From an uncultured Shewanella sp. (GTDB lineage Bacteria; Pseudomonadota; Gammaproteobacteria; Enterobacterales; Shewanellaceae), in the NCBI RefSeq assembly GCF_947491715.1, contig NZ_CANLKR010000002.1, positions 124,001 through 188,000 of the forward strand: a stretch of 64,000 nucleotides of DNA. The letters are read 5' to 3'. A program made the position numbers and the translations under genes. The notes beneath the pieces are model-generated. The model was given only the letters and a program-made list of their open reading frames with translations, made no database searches and had not been told where the DNA came from. Shown in pieces: positions 47,157 to 56,583 of this stretch. How positions within the stretch are numbered: the stretch's first letter is position 1; each line of letters starts with the position of its first letter.

Positions 47157-48056
47157 ATGTCTTATTTTTTTCCTATGGTGGCTGTGTTGATATGGTCAAT
47201 CAATGCACTCGTTAATAAATTATCATTTGGCGTGATCCCAGCAGAGACCATCGCATTTTATCGATGGTTTTTTGCCATTTTAATTTTAAGCCCTTTTTTA
47301 ATGAAACCTGCATGGCAACAAAGGAAAAAAATTCAAGCGCATTTAGGCAAATTGGCTTTTTTATCTTTGCTTGGAATGGTGCTGTATCAATCATTGGCTT
47401 ATTTTGCAGCTGCAACCACCACGGCGACAAATATTGGTTTGATCACATCTTTAGTGCCATTGATGAGCCTTTTTCTCGCGCCCATATTATTAAATAAAGG
47501 TTTGTCAAAATGGGCTTTATTAGGGGCAAGTCTTTCATTAATTGGCTTATTTATTATGTTGAGCCAGGGCAATACGCATCAATTTATACAGCAAGGTATT
47601 AATCAAGGTGATGGTTTATTACTGATTGCTGCTTTTTCCTATGGGCTCTATAACGTCATGATAAAGCGTTGGGATATGGGATTATCTGTTTGGGTCTCTT
47701 TGTATATGCAAGGGGTATTTGCGATTATCTGGTTATTGCCTGGCCTCTTACTTGCGCCTAGTGTCTCAATCAGTTTAGCGGCAATGCCTTTAGTGACTTT
47801 TGCTGCATTAGCGGCTTCTATTATTGCCCCTTGGGCATGGATAAAAGGCATTGGTCTTTTGGGCGCCGAACGAACGGCTATTTTTATGAATGCATTACCG
47901 GTTATGACAGCCATGGCTGCGAGCCAATGGTTAAATGAGCAGTTGACTGTTTATCATTATGTTGGCGGAGGGCTGGCACTGCTAGGGGTGAGTGTGTCGC
48001 AAATAACAACCCAATTTTCTGTATTAAAAGCAAAATGGTTAATGAAAGGGGCTTGA
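47157..48056 (+). CDS. EamA-family (DMT) exporter
   Basis: A 299-residue drug/metabolite transporter with ten predicted membrane helices arranged as two EamA repeats (about 1-135 and 148-285). YFFPMVAVLIWSINALVNKL starts the first repeat and ISLAAMPLVTFAALAASIIAPWAW lies in the second. Members export amino acids, metabolites or dyes; the substrate is not evident. It has GAGGTGGT just before the ATG. Its 3' end was included in the tandem duplication that follows. Confidence 0.85.
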   Translation: MSYFFPMVAVLIWSINALVNKLSFGVIPAETIAFYRWFFAILILSPFLMKPAWQQRKKIQAHLGKLAFLSLLGMVLYQSLAYFAAATTTATNIGLITSLVPLMSLFLAPILLNKGLSKWALLGASLSLIGLFIMLSQGNTHQFIQQGINQGDGLLLIAAFSYGLYNVMIKRWDMGLSVWVSLYMQGVFAIIWLLPGLLLAPSVSISLAAMPLVTFAALAASIIAPWAWIKGIGLLGAERTAIFMNALPVMTAMAASQWLNEQLTVYHYVGGGLALLGVSVSQITTQFSVLKAKWLMKGA

Positions 48057-48660
48057 TATTGAAATCTCAATAGGAATGGATCTTTGGAGGTGGTTTAACT
48101 GCTTTTACCTGCCAAAGATCCAAACATTTTTAACCGTGGCTGATGAATGTTTGTCCGCTTGACGTTTTAGTGATGCTGGCGGCGACTTGTTTCATTGCTG
48201 TGGTTAATTGTGTGAGCTCTGAGGCTGTAATGGTATAGGCTGGCATAATATAAATAATATTGGAAAAGGGCCTTATCCATACGCCTAGAACAACAAATTG
48301 TTGCTGTCATTGTCCTGTATTGAGTGTTGATGTCATCTTCAATATACAACCCCGTTTTTTGTGTCAAAAGGCAAACGGTTACTATTGAAATCTCAATAGG
48401 AATGGATCTTTGGAGGTGGTTTAACCGCCAAAGATCCAAACATTTTTACCCGTGGCTGATGAATGTTTGTCCGCTTGACGTTTTAGTGATGCTGGCGGCG
48501 ACTTGTTTCATTGCTGTGGTTAATTGTGTGAGCTCTGAGGCTGTAATGGTATAGGCTGGCATAATATAAATAATATTGGAAAAGGGCCTTATCCATACGC
48601 CTAGATCAACAAACTGCTGCTGTAATTGAGCAGTATTAAGTGTTGATGCCATTTCCAGAA
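48003..48660. repeat. tandem duplication across the eamA/bioA junction
   Basis: Two units carry the same order: end of the eamA gene, intergenic hairpin, end of bioA. Unit A covers about 48003-48339; unit B about 48341-48660. The intergenic block (TATTGAAATCTCAATAGGAA and onward) starts at 48057 and again at 48383. At the bioA stop codons (48130 and 48446) the offset is 316 bases; the hairpin in unit A has about 10 extra bases. Unit B opens with a decayed copy of the eamA tail (48341-48380), and unit A closes with a decayed bioA tail. Confidence 0.85.
48130..48340 (-). pseudogene. decayed 3' fragment of bioA
   Basis: About 70 codons matching the C-terminal end of the intact bioA without length change, ending with the same ISHG and a stop. 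It contains an in-frame TGA at 48307-48309 where bioA has TTA (Leu), and it has no start. The 3' two thirds is nearly identical to bioA while the 5' part has diverged, suggesting either uneven decay or gene conversion near the stop codon. Confidence 0.85.
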
Positions 48661-49786
48661 CACCAACAGCGCCCAGTATGCGTACGTCCTTTACATGTTC
48701 ATAATGAATAGCTTCATTTAGCTCTGCTTTTAGTTGGGTTTCGATTGCGTCTACTTGGGCTTGCCATTGATTGTTAGCAATGAGTGTTAAGCTAGCATTG
48801 GCTGCAGCGCAGGCTAACGGGTTACCCATGAAAGTTGGACCGTGCATAAAAACACCTGCGGGTGAATCGCTGATCCCCTGAGCGACTTCATCAGAACATA
48901 GGGTTGCGGCTAGCGAGATGTAACCACCGGTGAGCGCTTTGCCCAAACATAATATGTCGGCTTCAATATTGGCGTGTTCATAGGCAAATAGCTTACCTGT
49001 GCGTCCAAAACCTGTGGCGATTTCATCTAAAATAAGCAAAATGTTAAATTCATCACATAAGGATCTCAGTCCTGCTAAATACTCTGCACTGTAAAAGCGC
49101 ATACCACCCGCTCCTTGCATAATGGGCTCAATAATTAATGCGGCAATAGTGTGATGCCGCTGTTCAATAATTTGCCTTATGTTTGCTAAATCATTTTCTA
49201 AAAATGGCGCATTAAAAGGTGTTTGAGGGGCAGGTGCAAAGATTTGTTGGGTGACAGAATCCCCAAACATGGTATGCATACCACCTTGCGGATCGCATAC
49301 GCTCATTGCGGCAAATGTGTCTCCATGATAGCCATTTTTGACGGTAAGGATATGTTGCTTTTGACTTTGCTGTCGACCTTGCCAATATTGTAGTGCCATT
49401 TTTAGTGCCACTTCGACGGCAATGGAGCCCGAATCGGCTAAGAAGACTTTAGTGAGGCGATCACTGGTCATCGAAATCAGTTTTTTAGATAATTCTATCG
49501 CGGGGGAGTGGGTGATCCCACCAAACATCACATGGCTTAATTGATGTAATTGGTGTTCCATCGCTTGCAAAATATCAGGGTGACCGTAGCCATGCACACA
49601 AGCCCACCAAGAGCTGGTTCCATCAATGAGGGTGCGTCCATCTTCTAGTGTTAATTGCCTATCTTTCGCTGCCACAACACCAAAAGTGGGTAGCGCTTGC
49701 GTCATAGACGTATAAGGGTGCCAGATATGTTCTGCATCAAAGTGATAGTCTAGAGAGGGGGTAGAGTGTGTTTTGTTGTCGCTCAT
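48446..49786 (-). CDS. bioA: adenosylmethionine-8-amino-7-oxononanoate aminotransferase
   Basis: BioA transfers an amino group from SAM to KAPA, giving DAPA, the third-last step of biotin synthesis. The 446-residue class III aminotransferase has the N-terminal HIWHPYTSM, the active-site SSWWACVHGYGHP, LILDEIATGFGRTG and the PLP Lys283 in CLGKALTGGY. It is divergent from bioBFCD as in enterics. Its 3' end is duplicated downstream. Confidence 0.95.
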   Translation of the reverse strand: MSDNKTHSTPSLDYHFDAEHIWHPYTSMTQALPTFGVVAAKDRQLTLEDGRTLIDGTSSWWACVHGYGHPDILQAMEHQLHQLSHVMFGGITHSPAIELSKKLISMTSDRLTKVFLADSGSIAVEVALKMALQYWQGRQQSQKQHILTVKNGYHGDTFAAMSVCDPQGGMHTMFGDSVTQQIFAPAPQTPFNAPFLENDLANIRQIIEQRHHTIAALIIEPIMQGAGGMRFYSAEYLAGLRSLCDEFNILLILDEIATGFGRTGKLFAYEHANIEADILCLGKALTGGYISLAATLCSDEVAQGISDSPAGVFMHGPTFMGNPLACAAANASLTLIANNQWQAQVDAIETQLKAELNEAIHYEHVKDVRILGAVGVLEMASTLNTAQLQQQFVDLGVWIRPFSNIIYIMPAYTITASELTQLTTAMKQVAASITKTSSGQTFISHG

Positions 49787-49823
49787 AAATCAACCATTAG
49801 TAAACCAGTTATCAGGGTTAGCA

Positions 49824-49851
49824 TTGACAGCTTAAGGGCTGTGGGTATCAT
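49824..49851 (+). promoter_or_regulatory. bioB operon promoter
   Basis: TTGACA (49824-49829) and TATCAT (49846-49851) are 16 bases apart and give a leader of about 50 bases before bioB. Upstream, TAGTAAACC and GGTTAGCAT face each other like half-sites of a BirA operator, but the spacer (nine bases) is shorter than the usual 14-16, so biotin control is not established by sequence. Confidence 0.5.
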
Positions 49852-49906
49852 AGGCAAGATAAAAACGGTGTAATACCACAATGAATACGCGAGAAAGGTG
49901 AGTTCT

Positions 49907-50959
49907 ATGTCAATGTTAGACGTGCGCAATGATTGGACACGAAATGAAATTGAGGCATTATTTGCCTTACCCATGAACGATCTGCTTTTTCAAGCTCACA
50001 GTATTCATCGTCAAACATTTGATCCAAACGAAGTTCAGATCAGTCGATTATTATCGATCAAGACAGGTGCTTGCCCTGAAGACTGCAAATATTGCCCTCA
50101 AAGTGCCCGTTACGATACAGGGCTTGAAAAAGAACGTTTATTGGCAATGGAAACGGTCTTAACCGAAGCTCGTAGTGCTAAAGCGGCAGGGGCTTCACGT
50201 TTTTGTATGGGAGCAGCATGGCGTAATCCAAAAGAGCGTGATATGCCTTATTTGAAAACCATGGTTGAAGAAGTAAAAGCACTGGGAATGGAAACGTGCA
50301 TGACGTTAGGTATGTTATCGGCCAGTCAAGCTGATGAACTGGCCGATGCGGGATTGGATTATTATAACCACAATCTTGATACCTCTCCAGAATACTATGG
50401 GGATGTGATCACAACGCGGACGTATCAAAACCGATTGGATACATTGTCAAATGTTCGTGCATCGGGGATGAAAGTGTGCTCTGGTGGTATTGTAGGTATG
50501 GGCGAAAAGGCACAAGATAGGGCAGGATTATTACAGCAATTGGCTAATTTAGAACAGCATCCTGATTCGGTACCGATTAATATGTTGGTGAAAGTATCGG
50601 GAACGCCCTTTGCCGATATTGATGACTTAGATCCACTTGAATTTGTTCGTACTATTGCTGTTGCTCGCATTATTATGCCTAAATCTCGTGTACGTCTCTC
50701 TGCTGGGCGTGAAAATATGAGTGATGAACTGCAGTCTATGTGCTTCTTTGCTGGGGCGAACTCAATTTTTTATGGTTGTAAGTTACTGACTACACCAAAC
50801 CCAGAAGAAAATGATGATATGGCTTTGTTTAAGCGCTTAGGTTTGCACCCTGAGCAAGGAGTGGCGGCAACCAAGGAGCAAGATGAAGCCATGTTAGCAA
50901 AGGCCGCTGCGAAACAAGATAAACAATCCTCGGCATTCTATGACGCTGCTGCGTTATAA
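49907..50959 (+). CDS. bioB: biotin synthase
   Basis: BioB is the radical-SAM enzyme that inserts sulfur into dethiobiotin. The 350-residue product has the SAM cluster motif CPEDCKYC (Cys56, Cys60, Cys63), preceded by [12 protein letters not shown]. The second cluster ligands lie in [16 protein letters not shown] and [11 protein letters not shown], with Arg in RVRLSAGRE. The ATG at 49907 follows AAAGGTGAG; two other candidates are within nine bases. First gene of bioBFCD. Confidence 0.96.
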   Translation: MSMLDVRNDWTRNEIEALFALPMNDLLFQAHSIHRQTFDPNEVQISRLLSIKTGACPEDCKYCPQSARYDTGLEKERLLAMETVLTEARSAKAAGASRFCMGAAWRNPKERDMPYLKTMVEEVKALGMETCMTLGMLSASQADELADAGLDYYNHNLDTSPEYYGDVITTRTYQNRLDTLSNVRASGMKVCSGGIVGMGEKAQDRAGLLQQLANLEQHPDSVPINMLVKVSGTPFADIDDLDPLEFVRTIAVARIIMPKSRVRLSAGRENMSDELQSMCFFAGANSIFYGCKLLTTPNPEENDDMALFKRLGLHPEQGVAATKEQDEAMLAKAAAKQDKQSSAFYDAAAL

Positions 50960-51001
50960 GTTCCAATTGTTTATTTCAAGTGAATAAAGGGCGTATAACG
51001 G

Positions 51002-52258
51002 ATGACCGATAACGAATTGACCCAAAAAATGATGGCTCAACAAGCCAAGTTACAGCAAAGTGATTTGTTGAGAAAAAGGCGGTCAGTTCATTTAAAAGCG
51101 AATGCCACACTTAATGAAAAACAGCAAGATTATGTTAATTTTTCAAGCAATGACTATCTTGGCTTGTCACGTGAACCCATCATAGCCAATGCGTTACACC
51201 AAGGTGCCCTTGACTATGGCGTTGGCAGTACTGCTTCGCCTTTAGTTACTGGGTATAGCCCAGCTCATTCTCAGCTTGAACAGCGTTTATGTGAGCTAAC
51301 AGGCCATGAAGCGGCCATTTTATTCTGCTCGGGCTTTGCAGCTAATAATGCATTAATAAAAACGCTTTTTGATAAGACAAATCGAGTGATTGCAGACAGG
51401 CTCATTCATGCATCTATTATTGATGGCTTACGGGATAGTGGCGCACAGTTCAAGCGATTTCATCACAATGATCTTGATAATGTTAAAGCTCTTTTAACAC
51501 AATTCTCCCCAAGTGCAGTCGTGACGGAAAGTATTTTTAGCATGGATGGAACACAAGCTCCACTGGCAGCTTTATCTCATTTATGTCGTGAGCATGGTGC
51601 TTGGTTAATCGTTGACGATGCACATGGTTTCGGTGTCATAGGTCGCCGTGGTTTAGGCGCGAGTCAATGGCAGGCGTCCACAGAAGCCGTTTCACCTGAT
51701 CCACATTTTGGTTTACTTGGGCAACAAGGGTTAGGCTCAACTCAAGTTAAATTAGAGACGACACTGCCCATCGATGCGCAAGTGATCACCTTTGGCAAGG
51801 CCATGGGTTGCCAAGGCGCTGCTATTTTAGGCAGTCAGTCATTAATCGATTTTCTCGTTGCGAATGCAAGACATTATATTTATTCGACTGCCTTATCTCC
51901 TGCAAATACCGTTGCGGCTTTGGCTTCCCTTGAATGTATTGTACTGGCGGATAATAAACGTCAAAAGTTACATAAAAATATCTTGTTATTTAGAGGATTA
52001 TGTCAAGCAGCGGGTATAGCATTAACGGACTCTTTAACGGCGATACAGCCGATTATTATTGGTGATTTATCCTGTATGTTACAGGTGGATGAAGCGCTAA
52101 AACAGAGCGGTTTTTGGGTGGGAGCGATTCGGCCACCGACCGTGCCGAAAGGAAGTGCACGCCTTCGGATCACCCTGAATGCGAGCCATCAAGCGAATGA
52201 TATTCATGCTTTAGTTGAGAGTTTATCTTCTGCACTATCGTCTATTGAAAGTCAGTAA
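51002..52258 (+). CDS. bioF: 8-amino-7-oxononanoate synthase
   Basis: BioF joins pimeloyl-ACP and alanine to make KAPA. The 418-residue PLP enzyme has VNFSSNDYLGLS, GSTASPLVTGYSPAHSQLE, IVDDAHGFGVIGRRG and the PLP-Lys motif ITFGKAMGCQGA. It is longer than E. coli BioF (384), mainly from a roughly 25-residue insert after GASQWQ (about 220-245). The start is 42 bases after bioB. Confidence 0.95.
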   Translation: MTDNELTQKMMAQQAKLQQSDLLRKRRSVHLKANATLNEKQQDYVNFSSNDYLGLSREPIIANALHQGALDYGVGSTASPLVTGYSPAHSQLEQRLCELTGHEAAILFCSGFAANNALIKTLFDKTNRVIADRLIHASIIDGLRDSGAQFKRFHHNDLDNVKALLTQFSPSAVVTESIFSMDGTQAPLAALSHLCREHGAWLIVDDAHGFGVIGRRGLGASQWQASTEAVSPDPHFGLLGQQGLGSTQVKLETTLPIDAQVITFGKAMGCQGAAILGSQSLIDFLVANARHYIYSTALSPANTVAALASLECIVLADNKRQKLHKNILLFRGLCQAAGIALTDSLTAIQPIIIGDLSCMLQVDEALKQSGFWVGAIRPPTVPKGSARLRITLNASHQANDIHALVESLSSALSSIESQ

Positions 52259-52286
52259 TAATGAAATACTAAAAAATAATATAATA

Positions 52287-53159
52287 ATGAGCACAATAGC
52301 AAATATGACCGCGATAGCCGATAACTTCACATCATCCATTTATGATCCTGTACTGAGTCAGTCGAATCGGCAGAATGTCACACACAAACAGGATCAAAAT
52401 GATTGGCAACAGTTGATAGCAAAAGACTTTTCTTTGGCTGCAAGGGCTTATCATGAACATAATGTTGTTCAGCAATATACCTCAGCAATGTTAACTGAAT
52501 ATATGCAGCAGCCTCAGGGAATATTACTCGATATTGGTGCTGGTCCCGGGACGGATTTTTCTGACTGTTCGGCACTTAATCATGTCATTAGTATTGATAT
52601 TGCTGCGGGAATGCTCAATCAATTAAGAGACAATTTTCCTCACTATCATGCAATACAAGGTGATGCGCAGTCTTTACCTTTACTGAGTCGTAGTGTTAAT
52701 GCCATTTACTCTAACTTGGCTTTACAATGGTGTGGTGATTTTAAAAAAGCCGTTTTAGAAGCGGCAAGGGTATTAACGCCATTGGGCAGCTTTGATATCA
52801 GTGTGGTTGCAAAAAATAGCTTGCCAGAATTGTCATCTCTTGGGTTTAAAGTGAACCCCTTTCAACCTTTTGATGCTTTAGTCTCTTGCTTTGATGAAAA
52901 AAATTGGCAGGTAATGGAAGCAAGATTAGCGCCTGTGACTGTGTATTTTGATGATTTGAAAAGTTTGCTGTATTCCATTAAAGGTGTGGGAGCGTCAGCG
53001 TTAATGGGTAGACATGAGCCGTCGTCGTTAATGCTTCGAGGACGTCAAGATTGGCAGTCTTTAAATGAGAAAGCTCAGAGCTTAAGGCAGTCAAAAGGGA
53101 TCCCACTGACTTATTATATCGCCATTATTCGGGCAAAACGAAAACATAATCTTGTTTAA
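52287..53159 (+). CDS. bioC: malonyl-ACP O-methyltransferase
   Basis: BioC methylates malonyl-ACP so that the fatty acid machinery can build the pimeloyl chain. The SAM methyltransferase domain has motif I ILLDIGAGPGTDF, IQGDAQSLPL and AIYSNLALQWC (the LQW block is typical of BioC). At 290 residues it is longer than E. coli BioC (251) because of an N-terminal extension of about 50 residues without a known domain. The ribosome binding site before 52287 is poor, so a later start, for example at 52305, remains possible. Confidence 0.9.
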   Translation: MSTIANMTAIADNFTSSIYDPVLSQSNRQNVTHKQDQNDWQQLIAKDFSLAARAYHEHNVVQQYTSAMLTEYMQQPQGILLDIGAGPGTDFSDCSALNHVISIDIAAGMLNQLRDNFPHYHAIQGDAQSLPLLSRSVNAIYSNLALQWCGDFKKAVLEAARVLTPLGSFDISVVAKNSLPELSSLGFKVNPFQPFDALVSCFDEKNWQVMEARLAPVTVYFDDLKSLLYSIKGVGASALMGRHEPSSLMLRGRQDWQSLNEKAQSLRQSKGIPLTYYIAIIRAKRKHNLV

Positions 53160-53205
53160 GTGAAGCTGAAAAATAAGATGTGATTGATGAAAGAGGAGAG
53201 AATGG

Positions 53206-53898
53206 ATGTATTTTGTGACGGGCACTGACACCGATTGTGGTAAAACCTTAGTATCGAGTGCATTACTGCATAACGCACATGGGCGTAGTTTAGGTTTTAA
53301 GCCGATTGCATCGGGTTGTGAAAAAAGCCTGCAAGGGTTAAGAAATGCCGATGCATTACATTTACTGTCAGCCTCCAGTGTTAAGCTTGGAGACTCGTTG
53401 CCGTATCGCGATAAAACGATAAAGTTAGAGTATCAACATATTAATCCTTATGCATTTGAGCCTGCCATCGCCCCTCATATTGCCGCGCAGCAAGTTGATC
53501 TTGTCATCGAGCCCATGAAATTACTCAGTCATGTGGCATTTGCAAAAGCCTTACCTTTAGATTTCTGTTTGATTGAAGGGGCGGGGGGATGGCATTTGCC
53601 TCTAGGGGGAGGGCATTTATTATCTCATGTAGTTAAAGAAGCAAAGCTTGCCGTAATATTGGTAGTGGGGGTTAAGCTGGGTTGTTTAAATCATGCTTTA
53701 TTAACACAAGAAGCATTGCTCAAAGAAGGCATTGAAATTGCGGGATGGGTGGCAAACTGTATTGACCCTGATATGCCTTATTTAGAGGAAAATTTATCGA
53801 CGTTAGAAGAGGTAATGAAAGGAAAGTGTCTAGGTGTGATCCCTTATCTAAATGAACCAAGAACAAGCATTGCGGCGACGTATCTGAGATTAGCTTAA
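53206..53898 (+). CDS. bioD: dethiobiotin synthetase
   Basis: BioD closes the ureido ring of dethiobiotin from DAPA, CO2 and ATP. The 230-residue product has the P-loop TGTDTDCGKT at residues 5-14 (usually TDTxVGKT; Cys here is conservative), the substrate-binding FKPIASG, LIEGAGGWHLPL and VGVKLGCLNHALLT. The ATG at 53206 follows GAGGAGAG. With bioA, B, F and C it completes the late biotin pathway; no separate bioH was seen in the window. Confidence 0.94.
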   Translation: MYFVTGTDTDCGKTLVSSALLHNAHGRSLGFKPIASGCEKSLQGLRNADALHLLSASSVKLGDSLPYRDKTIKLEYQHINPYAFEPAIAPHIAAQQVDLVIEPMKLLSHVAFAKALPLDFCLIEGAGGWHLPLGGGHLLSHVVKEAKLAVILVVGVKLGCLNHALLTQEALLKEGIEIAGWVANCIDPDMPYLEENLSTLEEVMKGKCLGVIPYLNEPRTSIAATYLRLA

Positions 53899-54210
53899 AC
53901 GAGTTTGTTCATTGCGTTTTTATGATTTTGTGAATCAAGATTAATCCAATGCCTATTTTTAACATCCTAATTTACAATGCTATGATTTTAAATGTTTTAT
54001 TGTGCATTTTTCAGTATTTTATCATTGATATTAGCTGACTTTTTGCTGTTAAAATCACCTTTTGATTGTCTATAGCCTTGAATTTTCATTATTAGGACAT
54101 ATTATGTCATAATAAGGTGGCATGATGATGCTGTTTTGAGTTTGGTGTAGACAAGAAAGTCCCGTTTTAGCTTTTGATAAAGCCGATAGAGCGATTTTTA
54201 AGGAGCAAGT
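53899..54210. other. Intergenic region before htpX
   Basis: No gene. CTTGAATTTTC and a CATATTA further on recall a sigma-32 type arrangement (CTTGAA, then CCCATnT), but the second element is a poor match. AAGGAG stands before the htpX ATG. Confidence 0.35.
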
Positions 54211-55071
54211 ATGAAGCGCATATTTTTACTGATAGCTACCAATATGGCTATTTTGCTGGTGGCATCCATTGTGATGTCAATATTAGGGGTCAATACCTCA
54301 AGTATGGGGGGGTTATTGATTTTCGCCGCTATTTTTGGTTTTGGTGGGGCGTTTATCAGTTTGGCCATTTCCAAGTGGATGGCCAAACGGGCAATGGGTT
54401 GTGAAGTGATCACCCAGCCCCGTGATGAGACCGAACGTTGGTTACTTCAAACTGTTGCTCGTCAAGCTGAAACGGCAGGCATCAAAATGCCGGAAGTCGC
54501 TATTTATCAATCCCAAGAACTCAATGCTTTTGCCACAGGTCCTAGTAAGGACAATGCGTTAGTTGCGGTGAGTAGTGGCCTGGTTTATGGCATGACTAAA
54601 GATGAAATCGAAGGTGTATTAGCCCATGAAGTCAGCCATGTTGCTAATGGTGATATGGTGACGTTAACCTTGATCCAAGGTGTCATGAATACTTTTGTTA
54701 TTTTTGCTGCTAGGGTTGTTGCTGGGATCATTAATAATTTCGTGAGTAATGATGAGGGCGAAGGCTTGGGTATGTTTGCCTATATGGCAGTGGTTTTTGT
54801 CCTTGATATGTTATTTGGTATTTTAGCTTCTTTTGTTGTCGCATACTTTTCGCGGATCCGTGAGTTTAAAGCGGATGAAGGTGGAGCGGCATTAGCAGGC
54901 AAGCATAAGATGATTGCGGCATTAGAACGCTTACGCCAAGGGCCTGAAACCGGTGAAATGCCAGCTCAAATGGCGGCTTTTGGGATTAACGGTAAACGTT
55001 CAATTTCTGAATTATTAATGAGCCATCCTCCTTTAGAAAAGAGAATTGAAGCATTAAAAGCACGTTCTTAG
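54211..55071 (+). CDS. htpX: membrane-bound zinc protease HtpX
   Basis: HtpX is an M48 metalloprotease of the inner membrane that removes misfolded membrane proteins. The 286-residue product has two N-terminal helices (about 4-25 and 34-55), the zinc motif HEVSH with His139, Glu140 and His143, then two further hydrophobic segments (about 152-175 and 190-212) and [11 protein letters not shown] with the third zinc ligand. The ATG follows AAGGAG. It follows the bio operon, an arrangement also found in Shewanella. Confidence 0.95.
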   Translation: MKRIFLLIATNMAILLVASIVMSILGVNTSSMGGLLIFAAIFGFGGAFISLAISKWMAKRAMGCEVITQPRDETERWLLQTVARQAETAGIKMPEVAIYQSQELNAFATGPSKDNALVAVSSGLVYGMTKDEIEGVLAHEVSHVANGDMVTLTLIQGVMNTFVIFAARVVAGIINNFVSNDEGEGLGMFAYMAVVFVLDMLFGILASFVVAYFSRIREFKADEGGAALAGKHKMIAALERLRQGPETGEMPAQMAAFGINGKRSISELLMSHPPLEKRIEALKARS

Positions 55072-55095
55072 TCATGAGAGTATTGCAGTAATAAC

Positions 55096-55126
55096 AAAAA
55101 AACACCGATTTCATCGGTGTTTTTTT
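55096..55126 (+). terminator. strong terminator after htpX
   Basis: AAAAAACACCGAT pairs with ATCGGTGTTTTTT around TTC. It isolates the curli locus that follows from the htpX unit. Confidence 0.85.
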
Positions 55127-55275
55127 ATGAGATTTGAATAGACGGAATAGAAAAAAGTATTATAAAAATTGAAAGTATAGCCTTTAGTAGAGGTCGTTTT
55201 CATGCTTGAGGTTGAGGCTAAAAAAAGGGGGGTGTTTGATAATATGTCAATACAAAAAAGTTAAGTGAGATAAAT

Positions 55276-55836
55276 GTGAGTATTGATGGTCGTATTATAT
55301 TGTCTAGTAAAGTCAGTTACTACAAGCCTATTGTTAAATGGGGGATTGTCTCTGGCATTTTTTTATGTTTTATTTTCTTCTGCATTCAGCTTCAAGCGAA
55401 TTCATTAAGTGAGGACATGAGTGCACACAATGAATTGTCGACGATGGAAAATCAGGTATCTGTGACGCAACTTGGCAGCGGTTTGGCGGTGAGTGCTATC
55501 CAATCTGGGACTCAGAATCAAATAAGCTTATTTCAAGAAGGGAATAGCCATATTGCCAAGGGGATCCAGCAAGGTGAACAAAATCAATTAATTCTAATGC
55601 AAGCCGGCGCTGCGATTGAAGCGCAAATCTTGCAACAAGGCGCTAATAATCATTTGAGCGCACTTCAACTGGGAGATGGCTTATTGTTAGAAGTGAGCCA
55701 GCAAGGAAGTGATAATCAGGCTCGGGTCGCCCAATTAGGAGAGGGAAGTCAAATATTCATTCACCAACAGGGTATTAATCATAATGTGAATGTTGTGCAT
55801 TTTGGTCGACAACCCATCACAGTCACTCAACATTAA
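55276..55836 (+). CDS. csgB: CsgB-like curlin, probable amyloid nucleator
   Basis: A 186-residue exported curlin-repeat protein. It starts at GTG, with a signal peptide whose hydrophobic part is residues 23-40 and likely cut at LQA-NS. Residues 56-175 hold five to six repeats of about 22 residues in which QQGxxN alternates with QxG, for example QQGEQNQLILMQAG and QQGSDNQARVAQLG. The C-terminus RQPITVTQH resembles the end of E. coli CsgB (RQSQMAIRVTQR), so nucleator identity is favoured over CsgA. No csgA is adjacent. It lies co-directional with csgD after a 747-base gap. Confidence 0.85.
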   Translation: MSIDGRIILSSKVSYYKPIVKWGIVSGIFLCFIFFCIQLQANSLSEDMSAHNELSTMENQVSVTQLGSGLAVSAIQSGTQNQISLFQEGNSHIAKGIQQGEQNQLILMQAGAAIEAQILQQGANNHLSALQLGDGLLLEVSQQGSDNQARVAQLGEGSQIFIHQQGINHNVNVVHFGRQPITVTQH

Positions 55837-56583
55837 CCATTATGAGATCTGCTCTAAATGCGGTGCAATGACGAAATTAGTTAACCCATTGTAGATTTCT
55901 TCTATTTATTATTTACTTGAGTCGTTTATCTTTCTTGAATTTAAATCAGATTGTTAATTTTATGTGTTTATTTCTTTTTAACGTGTCCAGTGCCATTCTT
56001 GATTGTTGAGCTAGCCAAGATGCTTTATCTTAGCAGCTTTTAATTGTGACCTTATTCCTACACTTATCTGCTTTATATTATCTATTGATTTTAAGAGTAT
56101 TTATGGTTATTAAAATAAAAACTAATACCAAACTACTAGTCTTTTTATAAATATATCGCTATGGATAGGTAAGCTTTAATACTTGAGTTTGATGTTGTCA
56201 TGACATTATTCGTTAATAATAACTTCATGTTTTTTGATTTGAATAATTTTAAGGTATCAATCTTAATCGAGTTTATTTAGTCAATATTAAGGATGATGTT
56301 GACTGTTTTTATTCTCAATAAATGCAAGGTTTGTAAGCGATACATAGTGGATGGAAAACCGAGTGTTTATTGAATGTTAGCTTTTCAGTGATAGTCGAAG
56401 GTTTAATAAATAAAAATATCTATAAGTATTTGATAATAAATTATTAATTTTGAATATGTGCTCTGTTAAAGCATTAGTGAATCGTGATAAAAGTTAATGC
56501 AAAGTCTATTGTTAGATAATATTGATGTTAGGTTTTACCACTTTGAGTGATTATATTTAATTCAACAAAAGGAATAGCTGCAC
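55837..56583. other. AT-rich csgB-csgD intergenic region
   Basis: This 747-base gap has no gene of convincing form on either strand and is among the most AT-rich parts of the window. The E. coli csgB-csgD gap is of about the same length and is a hub for many regulators, including H-NS and IHF. Here, unlike in E. coli, the two genes point the same way. AAAGGAAT precedes the csgD ATG. I cannot place a promoter with confidence. Confidence 0.5.

Noticed and set aside
49796-49823. BirA operator before bioB
   Set aside because: Half-site-like words are present but the nine-base spacer does not fit the usual 14-16.
54076-54110. Sigma-32 promoter for htpX
   Set aside because: Only the first half resembles the consensus.
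55837-56583. A hidden or decayed csgA in the csgB-csgD gap
   Set aside because: No curlin repeat (QxGxxN) series can be read in any frame.
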